DNA of 62,000 bases from Zygnema cylindricum (GCA_037447655.1 JBBHKE010003180.1:1-62000), one strand, 5' to 3'. Shown: positions 20,540 to 31,472, counted from the stretch's first letter. Numbers and translations are program-made. The notes: generated from the letters alone by a model not told the origin.

Positions 20540-23500
20540 GTCATCATGTCTACCACCATCTCACTGTTTAGTCTGTATTATAGACTTATTATTGTGTTAT
20601 CCACCTTTTCCCTAACAAAGCTAAGTCTGATGTCCATGTGTTTTGCTTTAAAATGATGTTTGGGATTAGGAGCAATTGCAATTGCTGCTTGATTATCACA
20701 GAATATTTTTTGAATTCCACTCTTAAGATGCCCCTATTCACCAAGCAAGGATTTGACCCACATCAATTCCTTCACAGTAGAGCAAAATGACATATACTGT
20801 ACCTCCATGGTAGACTGAGCAATGACCTTTTGCTGCTTACTGCTCTAGCAACAAGCACCATTCCCCACATACAACACATATCCAGATGTACATATTCTCA
20901 TCGGAGCATCCCATTGCTGGCATCACTCCAAGTGGTGATGTCAGTGTTTTCCCCACCCAGTTGCAGCCATAGATCCGTAGTTCCTATGAGATATCTGAGG
21001 ACCCTTTTAGCTGCTTCCCAATCCTTTTAGGTAGGAGCATTCAGACTACTACTTAGCACCCCTACAGCTGGTGCCAAATCCGGTCTGGTACAATTCATAA
21101 AATAAATCAGACTGCCCACTACCTGTCTGTTTGGAATAGTCTGCATAAACTTCTTTTCTTCTGGACCTAGTTCATCATCTAGAATTAGGATGTCCCCTTT
21201 CTCACTTCCCTCACTTCCCTTCTTTAGATCCATGGGAGTTGTGCAAGTGTTGGCTTTGTTCATCTGAAATTTTTCGAACATGTTTCCAATTGCCTCTTTT
21301 TGAGTTAGTCTAATTATCATTTTTTTTCTCTCTCTGTACTTGTATTCCCAAAATATATCTAGCCTCCCCCATATCCTTCATTTCGAATCTTCCATTTAGA
21401 TCTGTTTTTAGTTTGTTAATTTTCTTTAATGACTTTCTTAGAACAAGAAGATCATCAACAGAAATCGCAATAAAGATGACACCTTCCTCATCTTCAAAAA
21501 CATAAATTGAATGATCTGAACTAATGCGGATGTATCCTAGACTACTAAGGAACTCATCAAGTTTCTTGTTCCACTGTCTTGGCGCGTGTTTGAAACCATA
21601 TAGAGATTTGATCAGCTGACATACCTTACTTTCCTCTCCTTGTTCCACGAATCCTTCGGGCTGTAGCATGAAGATCTTCTCCTCTAGTTCTCTATGTAGG
21701 AACGCTGTCTTTATGTCCATCTGGTGTACTTCTATGTCTTCTACAGGTGCCAGACTGAGAAGTATCCGGACGAAGGGAAATCTGACGACCAGAGCGAAGG
21801 TTTCTTCGTAGTCTATTCCCTCTTTTTGAGTAAAGCCTTTCGCCACTAATCAGGCCTTATACCGCTCAATAGAATTGTCTGGATTCAATTTTAGTTTGAA
21901 AACCCAATTACATCCAATTGGTTTTTTATCGAGTGGACAGTCCACCAACTCCCATGTGTAAGCCGCCATGATTGAAGCCATCTCTTCATTGATGGTCGTC
22001 TTCCACCGGTTTTTTTCCGGGCAGTTCATTGCCTTTTCATATATTTGAGGTTCGTTCGGGTGAGACAGTTTAGTTACCTTGTTGTTAACTTGTTTCTCTT
22101 AAAGCCTTTTGCTGCTTCTTCTCCCTCCCTCAAAATCTGCGGCCGGAATAGATGGTTTTGGTGGATTCTTTCGAATCACCACGGCTTCTCCCCTGTCCCT
22201 CGGATTCATATCCGTTTCCACCTTGTCTTCCTCTTGTGCATAGGTGTTTCCTAGTTCAAGTATTTCTCTGTCTATTTTGAATCTGTAGGGTTTGAAGACC
22301 CGGATAGTTAGGAAGATGAAAGTCATCAGAATTGTCTGACTCAAATCTGATTATGACTAACTTTGAGGATTTAAAGGGATCTACCGACTTCCGTTCATCC
22401 ATAGCTACCAGATGCTTTACTAAAATTATATCTTATCTCTTTAGATCATACACTCTATAACCTTTTACATCCTCATCATATCCTAGCAAGTATCCGGGTT
22501 TCCCTTTAGGATCTAGTTTCCAGTTTGATTTATCTGTATCTAAACTGAAGACTTTACTACCGAAAACCTTTAAGTGAGATAGATCTGGTTTTTCGGCCGG
22601 TCCATTTCTCATATGGAGTTTGGCCTTTCACCGCCGAAGTTAGTACTCTGTTTCTCAAATAATTAGCACAATTCATAGCTTCGGCCCAAAATCTTTTTCC
22701 TATCCTTTTATCTGACAACATACTTCGGGCACTATCATTAAGTGTCCTATTCAATCTCTCGGCAACACCATTCTAATCCAGGTTTTGTGGAACTGTCTTT
22801 TGATGTTGAACACCATCCTCCGTTAAGAACTCCTCAAACTGATTGGAGGTATATTTCCCTCCATTGTCATTTCTTACTCTCTTTATTGGGGTCTCTTGAA
22901 GTTTCTCGGCCCATGCCTTATAATGTTTGAAATACTACGGAGTTTCTGATTTGTTTTTCAGAAAGTATACCCGGGAGTACCGGGACCAATCATCAGTAAT
23001 GGTTAGCATAAAACTTTTGCCTCCGGGTGATGGCACTCTCGCCGGTCCCCAAATGTCCGTGTGTACCAAATCAAGAACTTTTTCTCATTTATAAGTTGCT
23101 TCCTTTGAGAATGGTAATCTGTGTGCTTAACCTTGAGCACACCCACTGCAATCACTCACATTATCATTTTCCCCAAAGCGTATCCTTTCAACTACTCCCA
23201 ACTTTTTCATTTCTTTTAACTTTTCTAGATTCACAAGCCCAAGTCTCTTATGCCACGAGATAATATCATTGACACCAGCATAGTAAAGTTTGAGTTTTTC
23301 ATTGCTTAAAGCAAGCCTAAAATTCCTTGGCTACCTTTCTTAGCAGTGAAATACACATCTTCCTCAAAGGTAGCTGTAAAAACTCCTTTTCTGGTGTAAG
23401 TTTCAAACCCTTTATCATCTAATACAAATGTAGAGATAAGGTTTTTGTTTAACTCCATAATAAACAATACATCGGAGAACGTAACTATTGAGGTTTTTCC

Positions 23501-23663
23501 CTCCACTATAACTTTCAGATCCACCGATCCTACATAAGTAGTGGTCACTACCCTCTCATCCCCATATTCAATCTCTACTGTAGGAATCTTTCTCAGCTTA
23601 GTAAACAGATGCCTATCCTTGCACATGTGCATGGATGCACCTGAATCAACAATCTAGCCTCTT
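20540..23663 (-). pseudogene. element D pol: protease, integrase, RT and RNase H
   Basis: Minus strand. The protease keeps IVDSGASMHMCKDRHLF (near 23620-23660), with the preceding Trp codon now TAG. 23306-23632 encodes the rest of protease and the domain before integrase. Integrase (22500-23100) has NRTLNDSARSMLSDKRIGKRFWAEAMNCANYLRN, with breaks in the catalytic core. RT (21310-21846) has MDIKTAFLHRELEEKIF and SVDDLLVLRK: the Tyr of YVDD is Ser. RNase H (20540-21200) is in several frames. Element D could not produce active enzymes. Confidence 0.85.
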
Positions 23664-24846
23664 TCACCTTTCAGTCCACCGAAGGCACATTTTTTGCTTT
23701 CGTGGGATTTCGACTTCTGTCTTTGCCTCCAACTCCTCATCCAAAAGAAGTTTGTCGTCCTCCTCATCGGACTCCTCCTCGAGTACCTGCGTGACAAATG
23801 CATTTTTCTTCCCTCGTGGATGACCCCTTGTCTGCCCCTCCTTTATCCAAAGTTCGGTCAGTTTGGTACATTTCGCCATGTAATGCCCGAGTTTCTTGCA
23901 GAAATGACAAAGCCCCTTTGGTCCCCTTGTTCCGGATTCATCAGAGTGATTTTTCTGATATTCCCTTTCATGACTTCCAAGGGGTTTTCGTGAATCTTTG
24001 TTTCTCCAACTTGCTCTGGCCGCCAAGGCTTGTCCACTCTTAACTCCCCTCCGGATTTTGATTGTGTTCTCTCGGACGAAGATCATACCAACTACTAAAT
24101 TCCATATCCACTTGGAGTTCGGCAGATCCTGTACCCGGTTCACAATGTTCTCATACTCGAACCCGGTTCACAATGTTCTCATACTCGTCTGGTAGTTTCA
24201 TAAGTAAGCATTGAACCTTTGCTTTCTCGGTTTCAACTTTTCCAGCACATTCTAACTTGATGAAAAGTATAGCCAGCTCATTGCAGAAATCGAGCATCTT
24301 CTCTCCTTTGTGAAAGTATCCATTGATCCTTTGATCTGCTAGCTTTTGTTTCTGAATAGTACCGCTACGGTACATCTCTATAAGCGCATCCCACAGATCG
24401 GATGCCCTTTTCACCTGCAAATGAGGACCTGCGAGTCTTTGTGTGAGATGACGGAGGACAAAGTGCTTTGCCGCCATGTTGTTGTAGTCCTAGGTATCGA
24501 TGTCATTCTCCTAATTCCTAATTCCTCGGAATAGAAGACATGAAAGCAGACCCGGTTGCTAAAGGTGTGGTTTTCTCTTTTTCATTCCCTTTTTCAATCA
24601 CGATGCTTTCTCCGTCCTCTAAGTCCTCTGATGACGCTGGATCTGGTTTCATACCAATGTGCTTCGTGCAAACCTTGGAGGAATAGCAGGACCGGATGGG
24701 CGCTTTCTTCGCCTACTCACTATTCCCCAAAATCTTTTCTCACATAGGGCTCCTATCATCATACTTTCCCAGTAGATGAACCCAGTCCCATTGAATATGG
24801 GCACCCTAGAGGGTGGGCCCATAACCTGCAACTGTGAGACCTCCAT
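23664..24846 (-). pseudogene. element D gag
   Basis: It starts at ATG 24846 within the 5' LTR: MEVSQLQVMGPPSRVPIFNGTGFIYWESMMIGALCEKRFWGI. The middle part is at 24151-24477 (DLWDALIEMYRSGTIQKQKL). The end is at 23664-24143 with zinc knuckle CHFCKKLGHYMAKC and an acidic tail. A short direct repeat at 24127-24187 (TCATACTCG with CCCGGTTCACAATGTTC) duplicates about 35 bp and breaks the frame. Confidence 0.85.
24812..24826 (-). promoter_or_regulatory. primer-binding site of element D
   Basis: Plus-strand GGTGGGCCCATAACC, identical to that of elements C and G, directly at the LTR edge (24827). Complementary to the anticodon arm of initiator tRNA-Met. Confidence 0.87.
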
Positions 24847-25810
24847 TGGCACTCAGAGTAGGCAGCTTACCAAAAGACTCTAGGATATCCTCAACCTCTT
24901 CGTCTTTGTTTGAGTAATCTTGACACCTTGACACTATACAAACTGACCAAAGTGCACCCCTTGAAAAAGCTCCCCTGAGTCTATCACAAAAAGAATCCTT
25001 GAATTTGCTCCCCTGAGCAGTTCATTATTAATGGTCAAAGGTGACCTTTTATACAGAAGCCCTCTGGGAGAGAGGCGACTACCTCTAATTTTCTAAGTTC
25101 TGAACCTCTCTCTAAACCCTCTTCAACTGATGTACGGAGCCAATCAATTTAGTGTACAGTATTGAAAGGTACTTGGTCTGGAGTACTTTCTGTACGGCTA
25201 TTGTATGACATGGCTAGAAAGACGACGCCTGCCATATCCGGGTTCGCCATAGTATGTCCCGGAGATGCCGTCTTCCAATGTCATGGTGCCACGTGTCACC
25301 CCGTGTGGCTATGATCGCAAACCGCCAAATAGATCATTCCGCGATGCCGGCTTCTTTCTCCGTCGTTGGATTGATGTCGACCTTAATTTCTAGCCGTTTA
25401 AAATACAAACAATACTTTAAGGTGTAATTCTTTTTAACTCTGTCTGTGTGATTGTGGTCCGTTTGTCAGTAAACTGAACTTCTCTATTTCGTCATCTTTA
25501 AGTAGTTATCGTACCCTATTTACTTCTGCACTGGTCTTAGATTATAGGAAAAGACTAACGGTTACTTTGACGGAAGCAGGTACCAGGATCAAATCCTGGG
25601 TCCGTCAACCCTTTTGGTAAGTTTACCAATGACCTGCCTTCCGACTCTAGAAGGAGCATAGGCAACCATGGCTGTAGCTTCCTCTCCAACCTTCAGTGAC
25701 TATGACAAGTATGGAGACTAGAGAGAGAAGCTAAAAGCATGTTGCATCTGCTTTTTCCTGCTCCTAATAAATTTCATTAAATAACCTAGAAAATACCTAC
25801 AATTTCAACA
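24827..25810 (-). repeat. 5' LTR of element D
   Basis: 984 bp, the same length as 19473-20456, with scattered differences. The tRNA-like antisense hairpin at about 25566-25608 has TTGACGGA/TCCGTCAA outer arms and CCAGG/CCTGG inner arms around ATCAAAT. Confidence 0.92.
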
Positions 25811-25860
25811 ACTTCCTCTGGGGAAAAGTTATCAGTATATAAATAAGAGAACGTTGTTCG

Positions 25861-25940
25861 ACTTCGGGGAAACCCTTATATAGGCGTTGTGTCTGTGTGG
25901 ATTTATTTATGTCCGTCCCTAGTAGGAACGCGGTACCGCG
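25861..25940. other. short unassigned stretch before the minisatellite
   Basis: About 80 bp between the MITE M2 remnant and the first recognisable minisatellite unit. No feature seen. Confidence 0.4.
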
Positions 25941-26110
25941 GGCACGATGTAGCGTTGTCGTGCGACCGCTTGCTGTACAAACTGCTCTAACCCTGGCGTA
26001 AGCTAACGTTGTCGTGCATCACTGTGCAGACCGCCGTACGGATGGCGTAATTTTAGGTTGTCATGCGTCGTTGTGCAGACCGTCGTACGGATGACGTAAT
26101 TCCACATTGC
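25941..26110. repeat. minisatellite piece 1 (about 50-bp units)
   Basis: Units follow the pattern GTTGTCGTGC, a variable part, GTGCAGACCGCCGTACGGATGGCGTAATTTTA, with a period of 49-50 bp. The array stops at element E and resumes directly after it at 32521. Confidence 0.75.
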
Positions 26111-26312
26111 TGTAGAAATTTAAGGTTATTTTAGTATTTTCTAGGTTTTGTAAAATGCACATAAGAAGTAGAGGCAGTCTGCCTCTAACTCCTCTCTCCA
26201 GCTCCCACACTTGTCGTAGACACTGAAAGTTGGAGAGGGAGATAGAGCCATGGCCGCCTATGCTATCCCGACGGGGATATATATTAGGTTAGTAGATTTT
26301 ACCAAAATAGAT

Positions 26313-26395
26313 TTGACGGGCCAAAGATTTGAACTGGGTACCTGCCGTCCGTCAAAGCAACTAGTAGCCGGTAGCCTTAGCCAACTAGTCTAAAC
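26313..26395 (-). promoter_or_regulatory. antisense tRNA-like module in U3 of element E
   Basis: Read on the minus strand: TAGTTGGCTAAGG (A-box-like, around 26378-26390), then TTGACGG (26349-26355), a B-box-like GTTCAAATC (26326-26334) and the closing CCGTCAA (26313-26319) that pairs with TTGACGG. The geometry recalls the D arm, T arm and acceptor stem of a tRNA without a proper anticodon arm. The second copy is at 31688-31771. Confidence 0.5.
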
Positions 26396-26921
26396 CAGAG
26401 ATGTTTGATATAGTGTATGATAGTTATTTAAATGTTTACACATCGGCTATCTTCATTTAACGGGATATTTAGACATAGATACAGTTTGTAATTTACGGCG
26501 TACGGCGCATCCGAAATGGATACCGCGCATTTTGTTTTAAAGGCGAAACAAATATTGCGCAAGTATTTATGACGGCCACGATTGTAATCCGGCTTGATCG
26601 GACGGCCACAAAGCATGCCGAGATCACGCAATAGGTTTTTGGCGGTGTGCGGTCGACGTCATAACAATCACCACGTGGCACAATCACATTGGATTACAGC
26701 ATCTTTAGGGACTCCAGGAACGAATCCAAAAATGACATGTGTCGACTGTTGGCCATGTCGTACAATGGTCGTACATAAAATACAACGGCACGTGTACCTT
26801 TATGTTCGATACACTATTGTGATTGGTGCCGTACTTGAGTAGATAGATTTTTAGAGAGAGATAGGACTTAGAAAAATTTGATAGGCTGGACCTTCTCTCC
26901 CAGAGAGATGCTGAACAAAAA

Positions 26922-26935
26922 GGTCAACTTTGACC
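26922..26935. promoter_or_regulatory. TTGACC inverted repeat (W-box-like) in LTR of element E
   Basis: GGTCAACTTTGACC, two TTGACC words facing each other, just after the TATA position. TTGAC(C/T) is the known core of plant WRKY factor sites. Equivalent sites are at 32297-32310, 34214-34227, 39625-39638, 48976-48989, 50775-50788, 60292-60305 and 60528-60541. Conservation is visible; binding is inference. Confidence 0.5.
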
Positions 26936-27112
26936 CTTCATAACTTACTGCTCAGGGGAGCAAATTCAAAGATTCTTTTTGCTATCGACTCACGGGAGTC
27001 TTCCCTTTAAATCGATAAAGGTGGTCAGGGTTTTTGTCTGCCAGGGTGGTTGTTATTCTTGCTGAAACACAAAGGTGTTAGGGTTATTCTAGAGGCTTAG
27101 TGTGAGCTGCCT

Positions 27113-27141
27113 ACTCTGAGGTCCTATGGAGGTCTCAGAGT
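27113..27141 (+). promoter_or_regulatory. U5 hairpin containing the gag start codon
   Basis: ACTCTGAG (27113-27120) pairs with CTCAGAGT (27134-27141), with an inner TCC/GGA pairing. The gag ATG (27126) is in the apical part. The hairpin ends four bases before the LTR end and the primer-binding site. The same arms occur in elements C and D and in solo LTR S2. Confidence 0.6.
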
Positions 27142-28200
27142 TGCAGGTTATGGGCCCACCATATAGGGTGCCCATATTCAATGGAGCTGGCTTCATATAC
27201 TGGGAAAGTATGATGACAGGAGCTTTATGTGAGAAACGGGTTTGGGGAATAGTGAGTGGACGGGTGAGGCGTCCATCCAGTCTTGGGATACCTCTAGGCA
27301 GATTCACAAGAGATACAGATCCATCTTCAACGGACGAGACAAAAGAAGGAGAGGTGGTGGACAAAGGAAACGAGAAGGAGATAGTCACACCAATAGCAAC
27401 CGGTTCGGCATTCATGTCACCTATTCCGAGAAAGCGAGGAGAATGATATCGATACCTGGGACTACAACAAAATGGCAGCTAAACACTTCATCCTCCACCA
27501 TCTTACTCAAGGGCTTGCATCTCCCCATTTGTAGGTAGAGAGGGCATCCGATCTTTGGGTGGCTTTCATAGAGAAGTACCGAAGTGGTACGATTCAACAA
27601 GAACAGTTGGTTGATCAGAAAATTAAGGATTATGTATACAAAGGAGGGAAGATGTTGGATATTTGCAATGTGCTTGCCACACTTTTCATGGAACTAGAGA
27701 GTGCTGGAAAAGTATTTAGTGAAAAGGAAAAGGTTAATTGTTTACTAATGAAGTTACCCGATGAGTTTGAGAATATAGTCAACCGTGTGCAGGACTTGGC
27801 GGACTCAAGGTGGATTTGGAATTCAGTGGTAGGGATGATTCTCTTTCGGGAGAATACAATTGAGATCCGAAGGGGAGGAAAGAGTGGGCAAGCTTTGGCA
27901 GTTGGGACCAATTGGAGAAACAATGATTTTAGAAAACATGCTGGAAATTATCGAGAGGAGGGGCAGAAAAATCAGACCGAGGAGTTCGGACCAAGGACTC
28001 CCAAGGGTTTGTGCCATTTTTGTAAGAAACCGGGGCACTATATGGTTGAATGCACTAAGTTAACCGAACTGCGGTTAAAAGAGGGGCAGACCGGTGGATC
28101 CTCGAGAGGAAAGAAAAATGCCCTTGTGACACATGTACATGAGGCGGAATCCGAGGACGAGGACGATGAACTCTAATTGGATGAGGAGTTGGAAGCGAAA
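27126..28200 (+). pseudogene. element E gag
   Basis: Start ATG at 27126 in the LTR; the protein begins MEVSELQVMGPPYRVPIFNGAGFIYWESMMTGALCEKRVWGIVSG. A frameshift near 27430 is followed by KHFILHHLTQGL in another frame, and a TAG at 27533 replaces the CAG found in relatives. 27559-28176 carries the rest: ALIE-like YRSGTIQQEQL, CLLMKLPDEFENIVNRVQDL, and zinc knuckle CHFCKKPGHYMVEC followed by an acidic tail. It is the structural capsid protein; here it cannot be made as one chain. Confidence 0.88.
27146..27161 (+). promoter_or_regulatory. primer-binding site of element E
   Basis: GGTTATGGGCCCACCA follows the LTR end CA without a spacer. It is complementary to 16 nt of the anticodon arm of plant initiator tRNA-Met (recalled sequence), including CAU, so its own ATG is the complement of the anticodon. 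It is translated as part of QVMGPP in Gag. Confidence 0.87.
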
Positions 28201-29940
28201 AACGAGGTCGAATTTCCACAAAAGTAGAAATGTGCTTTCGGTGTATTGAAAGGTGAAGCAGACTGGATTGTAGATTTAGGTGCATCCATGCACATGTGTA
28301 AAGATAAACACCTGTTCACTAAGATAAGAAAGATTCCCACCATAGAGATGCAGTACGGGATGGGAGGATAGTCACTACTACTCTTGTAGGATCGGTTGAT
28401 CTAAAAGTGTTAGTAGAAGGAAAGACTTCTATAGTTACATTCTCCGATGTATTGTTTATTCCGGAGCTGAACAAAAACCTCATCTCTACGTCTGTATTAG
28501 ATGATAAGGGTTTTGATACTAGCACTAAGAAAGGAGTCTTTACTTCTAGTTTTGAGGAGGAAGTTAATTTCACTGCTGAAAAAGGTAGCCAAGGGATGTT
28601 TTGGCTGATTTTAAGCAATGAAAAGAAGAAACTTTATTATGTTGGTGTTCAAGATATAATGTTGTGGCATAAGAGGCTTGGGCATGTGAATCTAGATAAG
28701 TTAAGAGAGATGAAAAAGATGGGAGTAGTGGAAGAGATTCAGTTCGGTGAAAGTGAGAATCTAAGTGATTGTAGTGGATGTGCTCAAGGTAAAGCACACA
28801 GGTTACCCTTCCCAAAAATTGCCATTTATAACGGAGAAAAGATTCTAGATGTAATACGCACAGATATTTGGGGGCCGGCAAGAGTGTCATCACCATGGGG
28901 GAAGAGATTTATGATGACTATCAGCGATGATTAGTCTCGGTATTCCAGGGTGTATTTTTTGAAAAATAAGTCAGAGGCTCAGGAATGTTTTAAACAATAT
29001 AAAGCATGGATTGAAAAACTCCATGAAACCTCAGTCAAGAGAGTAAGAAGTGACAATGGTGGAGATTATACCTCTATTTAGTTTGAGGATTTTCTGAGAG
29101 AAGATGGAGTGCAACACCAAAAGACAGTTCCTGAAAATCCTGAGCACAACGGTGTAGCTAAAAGATTAAATAGAACACTGAGTGATAGTGCTAGGATTAT
29201 GCTGTCATATAAGAAGATAGGAAAGTAATTTTGGGCCGAAGCTATCAACTGTGCAAATTATCTCTAGAATAGAGTTTTTACTTCAGCAGTAAAAGGCCAA
29301 ACACCCTATGAGAGATGGACAAGCCGAAAACCAGATATTTCACACTTAAAGGTTTTCGGTAGTTAAGTGTTCAGTTTAGGCACAGATCGGTCAAACTAGA
29401 AGTTAGATCCAAAAGGAAAACCAGGATATCTACTAGGATATGATGAAGATGTAAAAGGATATAGAGTCTATGGTCGTCAAAAGAGAGGATATTATCCTAG
29501 GGAAGCATCTAGTGGTTATGGATGAAGGAAAATCTATAGATCCCTTTAAGCATACAAAGACAATCAAAATCAGATTTGAGTCAAAAAATTCTGATGACTT
29601 TGAGCTTCCTAACTATCCAGGATTTCAAGAAGATGATGATCTTGCAGGTATGGATCAGATCGAGAAGGACCCAAATGTGGAACCCCTAGTATTAACTCCA
29701 ACCGAAGTGGAAGACGTGGTAGAAATCGAACCGAAATCAAGGGATAGGGGAGAAGTAGAAACTGTTCGGAAGAATCCAAGAGAGCCATCTATTCCGACAA
29801 CCGAGTTTGAGGGAGGAAGAACAAGCAGCAAAAGACTAGAAGAGAGACAAGTTAACAATAAGGTAACCAAACTGTCTCACCCCGATGAACCTCAAACATA
29901 TAATGAGGCAATGACTTGTCCTGAAAGAAACCGGTGAAAG
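28201..29940 (+). pseudogene. element E protease and integrase
   Basis: The protease active site reads DWIVDLGASMHMCKDKH: the Ser of DSG is Leu (28272-28280). After a frameshift, 28407-28934 encodes the protease end, then HKRLGHVNLDKL...CSGC (HHCC zinc domain) and RTDIWGPARV with the first catalytic Asp. The core continues with SDNGGDYTS (second Asp) and NGVAKRLNRTLSDSAR, where the catalytic Glu is Lys. Stops at 28932, 29079, 29226, 29265, 29363 and 29397 interrupt it. 29470-29937 encodes the integrase tail and the variable linker up to TGA at 29936. Confidence 0.85.
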
Positions 29941-29958
29941 ACAACCATTAATGAGGAG

Positions 29959-31341
29959 ATGGCCTCAATTATGGCGGCCGATACATGGAAATTGGTGTAT
30001 TGTCCTGCTCACAGAAAGCCAATTGGGTGTAAGTGGGTATTTAAGCTGAAACTCATCCCGGATATCACCATTGAGCGCTACAAGGCTCGGTTGGTGGCGA
30101 AGGGATTTACCCTGAAAGAGGGAATTGACTACAAGGAGACTTTTGCTCCGGTCGCCAGGTTTCCTTCGGTTCGGATACTTCTCAGTATGGCAGCTGCAGA
30201 AGACATGGAAGTGCATCAGATGGACATCAAGGCGGCCTTCCTACATAGAGAGTTGGAAGAGGAAATTTTTATTCGACAGCCCGAAGGATTTGTGGAGCAA
30301 GGGGAGGAAAGCAAGGTATGCCGATTGATCAAATCTTTGTATGGGTTGAAACAGGCGCCTCGGCAATGGAACAAGAAGCTCGATGAGTTTCTTACAGGTT
30401 TGGGATATATTCGGATCAGCTCAGATCACTCAATTTATTTGTTTAAAGATGAGGAAGGAATTATTTTTATTGCAATTTATGTTGATGATTTGCTTGTTTT
30501 CAGTAAATTTATCGATAAAATAAATAAATTGAAGAATGATTTAAAAGGAAGATTTGAGATGAAGGATATGGGAGAAGCAAGGTATATTTTGGGAATTCAA
30601 GTAGAGAGAGACAAAGATAGAATGATAATAAGATTAACTCAAAAAGAGTCCATTGGAAACATGTTAGAAAAATTCCAAATGGACAAGGCTAATAGTTATA
30701 CCACTCCTATAGAATTAAAGAAGGGAAGTGAGGGGAGTGATGAAGAGGGAGTTATAATCTTAGATGATGAGGTAGGTCCGGAAGAGAAAAGATTTATGCA
30801 GACCATCCCTTATAGACAAGTAGTGGGCAGCCTAATATATTTCATGAATTGTACCCGTCCGGACATAGCCACAGCTGTAGGAGTACTAAGTAGGAGTCTC
30901 AATGCTCCCACTAAGAAAGATTGGGAGGCAACTAAGAGAGTCCTTAGATATCTCATAGGAACTAGGGATCTATGGTTGCATTGGGGTGGGAACAATACTG
31001 ACATCACCACTTGGAGTGATGCCAGCTATGGGGATGCTCCTATGAGGAGATGCACATCTGGATATGTATTGTATGTGGGTGATGGGGCTTGCTGCTGGAG
31101 CAGCAAGCAGCCAAAGGTCATTGCTCAGTCCACCATGGAGGCCGAGTACATGGCTTCTTGCTCTGCTGTAAAAGAATTAATGTGGGTCAAGTCTTTGCTT
31201 GGTGAGCTTGGTCATCTTAAGAGTGGTGTCAAAAAATGTTTTGTGATAATCAGGATGCCATTGCCATTTCTGCCAATCTTAAACATCACTTTAAAGCCAA
31301 ACACATGGATATCAGACTTACCTTTGTTACAGAGAAAGTAG
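29959..31341 (+). CDS. element E reverse transcriptase and RNase H segment (460 codons open)
   Basis: The longest open pol stretch in the window. Residues 1-40: TWKLVYCPAHRKPIGCKWVFKLK. Then ERYKARLVAKGFTLKEGIDYKETFAPVARF, MDIKAAFLHRELEEEIF, LYGLKQAPRQWNKKLDEF and the catalytic YVDDLLVFSK near residue 180. The linker DDEVGPEEKRFMQTIPYRQVVGSLIYFMNCTRP leads to RNase H with WSDASYGDAPMRRCTSGYVLYVGDGACCW, QSTMEAEYMA and AVKELMWVKSLL. A frameshift near 31240 moves the last segment to another frame. It is only a segment of the original Gag-Pol frame; its first ATG is not a natural start. Confidence 0.85.
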   Translation: MASIMAADTWKLVYCPAHRKPIGCKWVFKLKLIPDITIERYKARLVAKGFTLKEGIDYKETFAPVARFPSVRILLSMAAAEDMEVHQMDIKAAFLHRELEEEIFIRQPEGFVEQGEESKVCRLIKSLYGLKQAPRQWNKKLDEFLTGLGYIRISSDHSIYLFKDEEGIIFIAIYVDDLLVFSKFIDKINKLKNDLKGRFEMKDMGEARYILGIQVERDKDRMIIRLTQKESIGNMLEKFQMDKANSYTTPIELKKGSEGSDEEGVIILDDEVGPEEKRFMQTIPYRQVVGSLIYFMNCTRPDIATAVGVLSRSLNAPTKKDWEATKRVLRYLIGTRDLWLHWGGNNTDITTWSDASYGDAPMRRCTSGYVLYVGDGACCWSSKQPKVIAQSTMEAEYMASCSAVKELMWVKSLLGELGHLKSGVKKCFVIIRMPLPFLPILNITLKPNTWISDLPLLQRK

Positions 31342-31472
31342 AAAACAAGATACTCAGTTTGGAGTATAAACCAGATAGTGAAATGGTAGCAGATATGATG
31401 ACAAAACCTATTCCTTCCCCTAAACTGATTTTCTGCCGAGAGAAGTGTGGTCTTAAAATAAAAAGTGACTAG
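31236..31472 (+). pseudogene. element E RNase H C-terminus
   Basis: MFCDNQDAIAISANLKHHFKAKHMDIRLTFVTEKVENKILSL continues RNase H in another frame and ends at the natural stop 31470-31472, just before the polypurine tract. The usual QAAIAI is QDAIAI here. Confidence 0.83.

Larger units (their letters stand above)
19473..25810 (-). mobile_element. Copia-type LTR retrotransposon D (family 1), degenerate
   Basis: Both LTRs are 984 bp (19473-20456 and 24827-25810). On the minus strand the order is 5' LTR, primer-binding site, gag, protease, integrase, RT, RNase H, polypurine tract (complement of CTCCCCTTATTTTC at 20457). Flanking 5-mers are CCCTC and ACTTC, not a clean duplication, although the MITE sequence on both sides joins up. 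Stops and frameshifts break every domain. Confidence 0.9.
18959..25860. mobile_element. mariner-like MITE M2, split by element D
   Basis: It begins TACACCGCGAATCGTAATT at 18959. Positions 19250-19470 align with 1-215 of M1. Element D interrupts it at 19472/25811; after D, ACTTC...GGGGAAAAGTTATCAG resembles the equivalent place in M1 (233-255). A matching right terminal repeat is not found, so the right end is truncated and 25860 is approximate. Confidence 0.65.
26111..27145 (+). repeat. 5' LTR of element E
   Basis: Begins TGTAGAAATTTAAGG and ends GTCTCAGAGTTGCA. It carries a GAGGCAGTCTGCCTC palindrome near its start, the antisense tRNA-like module, the TTGACC inverted repeat and a terminal hairpin with the gag ATG. 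The TATA position has decayed to GAACAAAAA. Confidence 0.94.
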
